A stretch of DNA of 35,469 nt from Acidobacteriaceae bacterium (GTDB lineage Bacteria > Acidobacteriota > Terriglobia > Terriglobales > Acidobacteriaceae): positions 1 to 35,469 of the forward strand of contig PMHC01000018.1 in NCBI GenBank assembly GCA_003156495.1, in the 5' to 3' direction. The notes beneath the pieces were generated by a model, which was not told where the DNA came from, ran no database searches, and saw only the letters and a list, made by a program, of their open reading frames with translations. Within the stretch, counting starts at the first letter, position 1, and every line of letters begins with the position of its first letter. Both the position numbers and the translations under genes were made by a program. Positions 1-7,710 of the stretch are shown in pieces.

Positions 1-2559
1 CGGATTGATCTGGGTCATGCTGAGCACGAGGGGAGCGCCGCCCTCCAGCGAACCGGTGTTTGCTTCGTCCGCTGTCCCATGTTCGAAGAAGATTCCATAT
101 CCGCCACGCAGAACTGTCTTGCCGCTGCCGGTCGGATCCCAGGCAAAGCCCACGCGAGGAGCGGGATTGAGGAGGTGGCTGGACATGCAGCCCGAAGGTA
201 TGCCGTTCTTACCGCATTGAACGATACCGTTGGTAACTTGCGGGTTGACGCTGCCGTCGCTTTCGTAAATTGGGATAACACCGTTGCTGCTGGCAACTCT
301 CAGTCCACCCTGGCTATCGACTGTAACCCCGCTTGCTGTTGTTGAACTGAATGCGGTCGGTTCCCAGTTATAGGCGTTGTTATTAAGTTCGTGAAAGGTT
401 CCGAACAGGCTCATGCGCAGGCCCAGATTAACCGTGAGCCGTGGCGTCATCTTCCAGTCGTCTTGAAAATACGGTTCGACGATCTGGTAACGCTGGCGGT
501 ATCGGCCCTGCCCGCTATCCTGCTGGAAGGTTGCAACCTTTCCCTGTCCGCCCGGAGTGTATGCATCGCGATAGTCATAGAGGAAATCGGCGAATGAATT
601 TCCGGTTCCACCCCTTAGATTGCTGAAGGTCAGCAGCCCTTGCGTATCGCCGGTAGCAGCCCCGATCGGCCCATTGGTCTGGTTCCGCTGGAAGATCACC
701 CACTGCGCGCCGAATTGGAAGTTGTGCCGTCTCCAGGTTTTGGTCAGATTATCGGCAAAGCTGTAGGTCGGGTTGCTATGCTCCCACGGCATGTAGCCGG
801 GATCGGTTGCAAAGCCGTAACCGCCGTACTCGGCATTGTTGCCAGCAATAGAAATTCCCGGCATCTTCGTGCTGCCATTGTTGAAGATGGTCCTCATGCC
901 GCATTGCGTAGAGGTGGAAGCTGACGTGCAAGATTCGTCGAGAGCCATGGGACGGGCCAAGCTCACTCCCGAACCGGCTACATCCGCAAGCGTGATATGC
1001 GAATTGGTGTAACTAGCGATGAATTCATTCAGAAAAGTGGGCGAGATCGCTCCGGTCAGGCGTGCCACGTAGCTGGTACCCGGCGCATAAAATCTGTTCT
1101 GGATGGTTGGGAAGCTGTTTTGCGTGCTGGCATACTGCGGAACCGGCGTGGTCTCGTTCCATTCATCGTGAATGTATCGGAAACCCGCCTGCCACTTGGC
1201 ATTGATGACGTGATCGATACGGAAGAGTTCCTCACGCCAGTAGGTCGGAAGCGAGACTTCACCATTGAAGCAAGCGGTGCCCGTGGAGTTGCATCCGCTG
1301 GTGGCGTTTGGGAGCGGGAAGATGCCGTTGCCCAAAAGAGCGGTCGCGTTCTGGTTGAGGAATACTGTTTCCGTTTGACCAGAAGCAGTGTAGGTTAACT
1401 GATTATTCGCAAAAGTGTAGGGTGTGCCGTTGAGTTCCGTTCCCGATTCTGGGCAGTCGGGATATGTCGTTCGATTGAAATCGACGCTGGAGTTCTCATT
1501 CAACGCCGCCGGGCAAACATCGCTAAAATCTCCGTTGCGCTCTGCGAGAGAGGGAACCGCCTGCCGATAGGCATACGGATCTTTTTCAATGCGCGCCTCC
1601 TCCGAGAAGAAAAAGTGTGTTTTATCCTTGGCGTCGTAAAGATGCGGAATCGACAGCGGTCCGCCGATGGTTCCGCCAAAATCGTTGCGGCGATAGAGAG
1701 GCGCGCTGTTGCCAACATCGAAGTATCCCTTGGCATTGAAATTTTCATTGCGGAAGAATTCGTAAACGCTACCGTGATACTGGTCCGTGCCGGACTTGGT
1801 GGTTACGATGGTCGTACCGTTGCCGGTGCTGGGGTACTGTGCTCCGTAGTTCGAGGTCAGCACCTTGATTTCTTGAATGGCGTCGATGCTGGGCGTCACG
1901 ATCAGAGAAGTATGGTCTTTGTTGATGCCAACGTTGAGCGTCTCCGAACCATCCACCTGAAAGCTGTTGTATTCCGTGCGCCCACCGTTGACCGAGTAAG
2001 ACACACTGCCCGCCATGCCGACACGGGCTTCATCCTGCTGCGTCTGGTTGCTGACGCCCGGAGCCATCGCTATCAGTTGCGAGAAGTTGCGGCCGTTGAG
2101 CTGAATGCCTGCAACTTCTTTGCCGGTGATCGTACCGCTGACCTCGGCATTCTCGGTGTTCAACTCCGTGACCGATGCGGAACCACCCTCGACAGTGACA
2201 GTAGATTGTGCTCCGCCCACCGCGAGTTGCACATTAAATACAAATGCTTGCCCCATGCCAAGTGAAACATCATGAGCGGAGACGTTGAACCCCGGTGCTT
2301 CCACAACGATCCGGTAGTGACCTGCCGTGAGGTAGGGAACGGTATACGATCCGGATGCGTCGGTTTCGGTGTGCAGTTGCACTCCGGTGTCCTGGTTGGT
2401 GATTTCAATTATGGCGTGACCTATGGCCGCGTTCTGCTGATCGGTCACTTGGCCGACGAATCTAGCATTCTGCGCGTGACTGGGAATGGCGACAAGAATG
2501 ACGAGAAATATAGGCAAAACTACGTCGAGGCGCTTCCTGAACAGTGCATACATTGTCAT
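1..2559 (-). CDS. Oar-like TonB-dependent receptor with N-terminal carboxypeptidase-regulatory-like domain (3' part truncated by window start)
   Basis: Manual reverse-strand translation from ATG at 2559: MTMYALFRKRLDVVLPIFLVILVAIPSHAQNARFVGQVTDQQNAAIGHAIIEITNQDTGVQLHTETDASGSYTVPYLTAGHYRIVVEAPGF...LNGRNFSQLIAMAPGVSNQ...VNGGRTEYNSFQVDGSE...IDAIQEIKVLTSNYGAQYPSTGNGTTIVTTKSGTDQYHGSVYEFFRN. Signal peptide, CarboxypepD_reg-like fold and plug-domain motifs. Not in the ORF track, presumably because no stop occurs before the window edge. Confidence 0.93.
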   Translation of the reverse strand, partial: MTMYALFRKRLDVVLPIFLVILVAIPSHAQNARFVGQVTDQQNAAIGHAIIEITNQDTGVQLHTETDASGSYTVPYLTAGHYRIVVEAPGFNVSAHDVSLGMGQAFVFNVQLAVGGAQSTVTVEGGSASVTELNTENAEVSGTITGKEVAGIQLNGRNFSQLIAMAPGVSNQTQQDEARVGMAGSVSYSVNGGRTEYNSFQVDGSETLNVGINKDHTSLIVTPSIDAIQEIKVLTSNYGAQYPSTGNGTTIVTTKSGTDQYHGSVYEFFRNENFNAKGYFDVGNSAPLYRRNDFGGTIGGPLSIPHLYDAKDKTHFFFSEEARIEKDPYAYRQAVPSLAERNGDFSDVCPAALNENSSVDFNRTTYPDCPESGTELNGTPYTFANNQLTYTASGQTETVFLNQNATALLGNGIFPLPNATSGCNSTGTACFNGEVSLPTYWREELFRIDHVINAKWQAGFRYIHDEWNETTPVPQYASTQNSFPTIQNRFYAPGTSYVARLTGAISPTFLNEFIASYTNSHITLADVAGSGVSLARPMALDESCTSASTSTQCGMRTIFNNGSTKMPGISIAGNNAEYGGYGFATDPGYMPWEHSNPTYSFADNLTKTWRRHNFQFGAQWVIFQRNQTNGPIGAATGDTQGLLTFSNLRGGTGNSFADFLYDYRDAYTPGGQGKVATFQQDSGQGRYRQRYQIVEPYFQDDWKMTPRLTVNLGLRMSLFGTFHELNNNAYNWEPTAFSSTTASGVTVDSQGGLRVASSNGVIPIYESDGSVNPQVTNGIVQCGKNGIPSGCMSSHLLNPAPRVGFAWDPTGSGKTVLRGGYGIFFEHGTADEANTGSLEGGAPLVLSMTQINP

Positions 2560-2567
2560 GTCCCTGC

Positions 2568-5432
2568 CTAGTCGTGATGGGGCGTTAAAGTGCTGGATGA
2601 AATTACTGCATGATCCGTAGTAGATACAGGTATGCGGGAGACAGCAGTGCGCACCTCAGTGGCAGACACTGCCAGGTCGTGAAGGATAAGAGGCGCGGCT
2701 CTTGAGTGTTCATCTCCCGCATAAACAAGTTCTTTTGCAAGAAGTAGGTTATGTTGCACAACATCATTTATGGTCGCTGGATTGCTTACGATAGTGTCCG
2801 CGCCGCGCAAGCGTCCTATGCCCAATGCTGGGAATATTTCTTCCTGCTCCCTGACTGCGATTGCGAGATGATTGATATGTTGGCGTACGAGTTCGTTCAA
2901 CAGAGTACGCGCTGCCGGTGTCAAAGGTTTGGAGGAAGGATATTGATGCTGTAGATCGCCAAGACGGCTATTTTCACGGACTAAGGTCGCCGACGAATTC
3001 AGGAGCAGAAAGGCAAGTTGCTGACAGCGGTCTCGTAACACACGCTGAGTTTCGCAGTAGCTATCCAGCGGGCTTTCTCCCGCCACAACCGACATTGCCT
3101 TGAGTTGATACCCTGAAGCATTTCCCGACTTTGATTCAAAGTCCCGGTAACTGAGAATATTCGAGGTGACATTCGGTATCATCCTCAACCGATCGGCAAT
3201 TTCCCGCTTGCGGCTTTCGCTCTCGACAATGCCTGTTACGGAGATTCCTCTGGCAGCTTGAGATACCTGCAATCTTTCGGTATCCGCATTCAGCTCTTGC
3301 AACGCCAGCAATACACCTAATCTCGCAATATCAATGTCGGATTCGCTTGGGCGCACCGAGCCCGGTAATAACGGCAGCGAGGATGAGCGGGAACCTATAG
3401 AACTGAGCGGGCTAGCCGCCGGTTCGAACCTGCCCTCACTTGCCGGTCCCCATGGAACCACGTCATAGGAGAGTTCTGCGATTTCAATATTGTCCTGGTC
3501 TCGAAAGCGCAAGGTTCTCGCTACAGGATGAAGATCGCTCAGTCTCACTGTTAACGATTCGCTGAGTACTGGACCTACAGCTGCCGTTGTGGTAACGGTC
3601 AGCAGGTTGCTTCCTACTTTCTCAACGTGATCGCGTTCGCCAATGACACGATCACGCCAAGACTGGAAGCCCGCAGACGACATTGGGTCATTCCAATCGA
3701 GGCCTGCTTTTTCCATCTTCGCTTTCAATACGCGCTCATCATGATCGATGGGCTGTACTTTCGGACGACGGCGGCCATCGATATCGCGGTAGATGTCACG
3801 TTGCAATGCGCGCCCTGCAACATGAATCGCAACTCTCTGGTGGACAACACCCGGACCATGTGCAATGCGTTGGTTTCTTTCCGAACTTACGCTTTCGTTG
3901 ATAAGAGTTGAAGCGCTGAGCTGCTCTCTTTGATGATTTGCTGCAACCCACAACAGAGTGCTGCAAACCAGGACCAAAGCCGCAGCAGTGATCGGTACAA
4001 GCGGCCTGGCTCGCAGTAACGAGGCTATTCTCTTAGTTAGACAATTCCACGCTCGCACCGCAATTGGCTGTACGGTTCCAGCAACAATGCCATTATTCGT
4101 CCCTTCGCGCTCTGCTTCGACGCCATTCGCTTCAAGCATTGTGACAAGGTGCAGATCATCAAATTCTTCGTCTTCATTGGAAACGGCGACGAAGTGAGGA
4201 TCGATGTATGTTGCCTCAATCGAGGCTCCATCAACCGTAAAGCTGACAGCCACTGTCAACGTTCTGTCGTCGCTCAATGCAATCTCACGCTTCAGCTCCG
4301 GCGGAGCTTGTGGCGGTCGCTGGAGAATTTCAAGCGAGAGCATCAACATCCCTTGTTCGCTGAATACCTCAATCATGTCGAGCGTTTCGATCGAACGGGT
4401 TTCCACCTTGAGAATCGCGCATGGGGAACCGATGTTTCGCACCGCGACAACCTCGGCGTTCAGCGCGATGACCAGTCCCGAGGGGCGATGCTCGAATATC
4501 TCGCGCACTCTTTCTTGCGCGCCGGCGAAGATTCGAGCAAATGCTTCTTTCTCCGACAAGTCTGGCCGCTTTGATTTTCCCGTATGGCGGGTTGGTTTCA
4601 AAGATTCCTCCATCGAACGAGTGGGTGGCGGCGGTGTCCCACAGAACCTCATGACTTTGTAGAGACAAACTTTACAGCTCACGATATGCGCCAGCAGATC
4701 GCTTTCCAAGGGGCGCAGATTGAGAGTGTGATAGTGGCGTTCAAGAGTTGCGTTGCTCGGGCAAGGGCCGCACGAAGAGTTGAAAATACTTTGCAAAAGG
4801 TCATTTGCAAAATCGCAAGAAGGAACTGCGGCTTTGAGAGGTTTGTACTCTGGCGCTGGACCGCGACGCAGTACGTGTAGCTTGGAAGGGTTCACAAGAT
4901 ATGTTTTCAATTCTTCCCTGGCATACCCCAAGGCAAGATCTACAGAGTGTCTGGAGATCAAACAAATGGAGGCAATTTCCTCGGGAGATAATCCATGAAA
5001 GAAGCGGAGAAGAAAGATGCTTGCAAATTTTGCAGAACGCCTTCTCCATAAAAGGAAGACAAGAATCTTGCGTATTTCATTCTGCGCTTCAATTTGATCG
5101 AATGACGTTGACACTGACGTGCGCAAACGGATCGAGAACGTATCGAAATCGACTGCACCCAGCCCCAGAAATGTTTGGCTCAAGCCACATCTGCGCTCTG
5201 TCAAATAGGCAAATCGCAGGTGTGTGTAGAGAAGAGGTTCAATGTCATCCAGATTCGATACTTCATCGCGAAGGCTAAGAATCCGCAAAAAGGTATCTTG
5301 GACCAGATCCTCTGCGGCGGCGCGATCATTTTGCACAAAGTGCATCGCCCATCGCAGTAACCATGGGTATTTGGCGGCAAACAGACTATCAAGTGTCGCC
5401 TTGGAATTTTCACGTGGATTGACCAGATGCAT
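2568..5432 (-). CDS. ECF-type RNA polymerase sigma factor fused to zinc-finger-like motif, TM helix and large periplasmic C-terminal region (BON-like segment)
   Basis: 954-aa ORF. Sigma region 2-like FAAKYPWLLRWAMHFVQNDRAAAEDLVQDTFLRIL; region 4-like HGLSPEEIASICLISRHSVDLALGYAREELKTYL; HIVSCKVC (HxxxCxxC); TM PLVPITAAALVLVCSTLLWVAA around residue 480; later LGVLLALQELNADTERLQVSQAARGISVTGIVESESRKREIADRLRMIPNVTSNI resembles a BON domain. Confidence 0.85.
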   Translation of the reverse strand: MHLVNPRENSKATLDSLFAAKYPWLLRWAMHFVQNDRAAAEDLVQDTFLRILSLRDEVSNLDDIEPLLYTHLRFAYLTERRCGLSQTFLGLGAVDFDTFSIRLRTSVSTSFDQIEAQNEIRKILVFLLWRRRSAKFASIFLLRFFHGLSPEEIASICLISRHSVDLALGYAREELKTYLVNPSKLHVLRRGPAPEYKPLKAAVPSCDFANDLLQSIFNSSCGPCPSNATLERHYHTLNLRPLESDLLAHIVSCKVCLYKVMRFCGTPPPPTRSMEESLKPTRHTGKSKRPDLSEKEAFARIFAGAQERVREIFEHRPSGLVIALNAEVVAVRNIGSPCAILKVETRSIETLDMIEVFSEQGMLMLSLEILQRPPQAPPELKREIALSDDRTLTVAVSFTVDGASIEATYIDPHFVAVSNEDEEFDDLHLVTMLEANGVEAEREGTNNGIVAGTVQPIAVRAWNCLTKRIASLLRARPLVPITAAALVLVCSTLLWVAANHQREQLSASTLINESVSSERNQRIAHGPGVVHQRVAIHVAGRALQRDIYRDIDGRRRPKVQPIDHDERVLKAKMEKAGLDWNDPMSSAGFQSWRDRVIGERDHVEKVGSNLLTVTTTAAVGPVLSESLTVRLSDLHPVARTLRFRDQDNIEIAELSYDVVPWGPASEGRFEPAASPLSSIGSRSSSLPLLPGSVRPSESDIDIARLGVLLALQELNADTERLQVSQAARGISVTGIVESESRKREIADRLRMIPNVTSNILSYRDFESKSGNASGYQLKAMSVVAGESPLDSYCETQRVLRDRCQQLAFLLLNSSATLVRENSRLGDLQHQYPSSKPLTPAARTLLNELVRQHINHLAIAVREQEEIFPALGIGRLRGADTIVSNPATINDVVQHNLLLAKELVYAGDEHSRAAPLILHDLAVSATEVRTAVSRIPVSTTDHAVISSSTLTPHHD

Positions 5433-5808
5433 CGCGCCTCTTTTATATACCCGTCAGAAAAAGGCTTCATCTCTCTTAGATTAACCAACTGTTTACCTTT
5501 AATTATTTCAACCGTAATTGATACAAAGTTTATCCATATTTAATGATTCCGTGGTTTGTCTGGGGATACTTTCTCACTCAGCACAAAGAAACCACCGTGG
5601 CGAGGCGCATAGTCAGGTTTCAGAACATTTCTAACAGCCTCAATACGACAACTGCTTATCTCGCATACATGGAATATGCGTTGTTAGCTTCCAACATTCA
5701 CCGAGCAGCGAAGCGGCCAAAACAGACTGTGACGCCGTTGCGTGAATTCACTCCCCTCTTCAAATGGGAGCAACCTCAACGCTGTTACACCGCAATGGAG
5801 ATGTCATT

Positions 5809-7584
5809 ATGAAATTTACGAAAGTAATCCCCGGAATCCTGGCGCTCGTAGCAACAGCCGCGTTTGCGTCAGTTCTGTCCGCGCAAACTCTTGAGGTGCT
5901 AACTGCGGGATCGTCCGCGCAGTTCGGTCCATTCGCAGTTGCAGCTTGGGCGCTTGCCACAAATGGGGGCGTCACGGCCTATCACTACACCGTCAAGAGC
6001 GGCAGCACCTGCCCCCTCCCCGGCGCCACTTTTCCCTCAGCCTCAACCTGCTACGCATACCTCAATGATTCCCGCAGCTCGAGCATCCCCTACGAACCCG
6101 GCAACCTCTGGGTGGTGTGGAACACCAATAACCAAGTTTGGGCGTACCTGAGCGTCGACTCGACCGTAGGCGTGCGGGCGTTCCAAGCTACACCACGCGC
6201 TACTTTGGGCCTTGCTAATCTGCCAAGCAGCGGGCAGTCTGCCTATAACTCCTATTTTGACGGAAATGCTGACACGGCAATCACCACCACTGTCACTAAC
6301 GCGCTGAACGGCCAAGCTCTTACGGCTGCCAACACCGACATCCGTCCCGAGGACGCGCTGTTCGCCACAAACCGCACGCTCAACACGCTTGAGTATGCAA
6401 CGTCGGCAGGCAGTCTAATCGGCAACGCCATCCAGAGCGCATTCGGCTCCTCCCCCGCCGTAGCTCACCCGGTCTCCTTTGCTCTCTCCGGCGGTACCGA
6501 TCCCTTCTCCGGCGAGACGATTCCCACCATTTACACCATTCCCGTTGGCGCGGCTCCGGTCGTCTTCCTGGCCAACACCACCAATCTCTCCAGCGCAACC
6601 AACATCACCTCCGCCAATGCCGCCTCACTGTTCAGTGGCACGGGCAACTGCGCCGGTAACCTGCTCGATGGAATCGCCTCTTCCGTCGCGCTCAGCCCCG
6701 TCCTGCGTGAACCGCTCTCCGGAACCATGAATACGGTGGAGTACTCCGTCTTCACGCTCAACGGCAGCTCCCAGGAAACCGGCATTAACGACGACTATCA
6801 GGCGCCTACTTACAGCGACATCAACCCGCTGAAACTGCCCTGCGGCAGCGGCTATCGCTATCGCGCTGTTGGTACCGGCGATGAAGTCAAGGCCGTCCAG
6901 GCCACCGCATCGGGCTATACGGGAACGACAAACACTATCGGTTATGCCTTCTACAGCGTCGAATCGGTGGCTCCAAGCAACAGTTACAAGTACCTCACCC
7001 TCAACGGTATCGACCCAATCAATTCGAGCTACTCCGCGGGCTCGCTTCCAACCTGCGCCACGAGCGGGGGTATTTATGATTGCCCGGTCGCTGGCGGCAG
7101 TTCCTTCCCCAACCTGCGCAATGGCACCTACCCCGCATGGTCCGTCTATCGCCTCATCACCGACAGCACCGGCCTGACAAACGCACAAGCGCTGGTCGAA
7201 AAGTCGGATGCCTTGGTCGACAACTACATTCCAGACTACGTTCCCATCACTCCGGTCTGCGCAAGTTTACTTACAACAGGAACAACCGATGAACCCGGCC
7301 TGGCTGCCTACCGCGAGCACTTCGTGCCCAACTTTTTGGCCAGCACCATCACAGCCAACGACGGCCCGATTGCCCTCACCAGCATCGAATACAACGCTAG
7401 CGACACAAGCGTTAGCTGTGGCAGTGGCCATTCTGCCTACACGCTTCCTTCCCTCACCCTGGGCGGCTCGGATCCCGCAGGCGAGTACAACGAAGCTGGT
7501 GGCGACGTGGGCGGCACCATTGTCGTTAACACCACTGGTGCCTCGCTGACACCTCCAGGCTCCATTCAGGCCTCAACTCATTGA
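5809..7584 (+). CDS. Secreted hypothetical protein, possibly PstS-like periplasmic substrate-binding fold
   Basis: Start placed at ATG 5809 (in frame with ORF 5764..7584): MKFTKVIPGILALVATAAFASVLSAQ signal peptide. Segments such as TIPTIYTIPVGAAPVVFLANTTNLSSATNITSANAASLFSG and NTIGYAFYSVE/YPAWSVYRLI are reminiscent of phosphate-binding-protein-like domains; family assignment is weak. Confidence 0.75.
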   Translation: MKFTKVIPGILALVATAAFASVLSAQTLEVLTAGSSAQFGPFAVAAWALATNGGVTAYHYTVKSGSTCPLPGATFPSASTCYAYLNDSRSSSIPYEPGNLWVVWNTNNQVWAYLSVDSTVGVRAFQATPRATLGLANLPSSGQSAYNSYFDGNADTAITTTVTNALNGQALTAANTDIRPEDALFATNRTLNTLEYATSAGSLIGNAIQSAFGSSPAVAHPVSFALSGGTDPFSGETIPTIYTIPVGAAPVVFLANTTNLSSATNITSANAASLFSGTGNCAGNLLDGIASSVALSPVLREPLSGTMNTVEYSVFTLNGSSQETGINDDYQAPTYSDINPLKLPCGSGYRYRAVGTGDEVKAVQATASGYTGTTNTIGYAFYSVESVAPSNSYKYLTLNGIDPINSSYSAGSLPTCATSGGIYDCPVAGGSSFPNLRNGTYPAWSVYRLITDSTGLTNAQALVEKSDALVDNYIPDYVPITPVCASLLTTGTTDEPGLAAYREHFVPNFLASTITANDGPIALTSIEYNASDTSVSCGSGHSAYTLPSLTLGGSDPAGEYNEAGGDVGGTIVVNTTGASLTPPGSIQASTH

Positions 7585-7626
7585 GATCTGTGTAAGAAGG
7601 GGCAAGGACAGGAAACGACAGCACAC

Positions 7627-7662
7627 TTTCCATCAGGGGACCTTCGAGTTCCCTGATGGAAA
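7627..7662. terminator. Strong stem-loop in the intergenic gap (terminator or attenuator candidate)
   Basis: TTTCCATCAGGG / CCCTGATGGAAA perfect 12-bp arms (7627-7638 and 7651-7662), extendable inward by a G-U, A-U and C-G pair around a TTCG-containing loop. No U-tract follows on the + strand. Confidence 0.6.
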
Positions 7663-7710
7663 TCTTGATTAAAAACAACTGATCTTTGATTCCAACTCCA
7701 GGAAGGCTCC

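Noticed and set aside
1615-2265. 216-aa plus-strand ORF opposite the first TonB receptor
   Set aside because: The minus strand here encodes the receptor plug region with clear motifs; the plus ORF has none.
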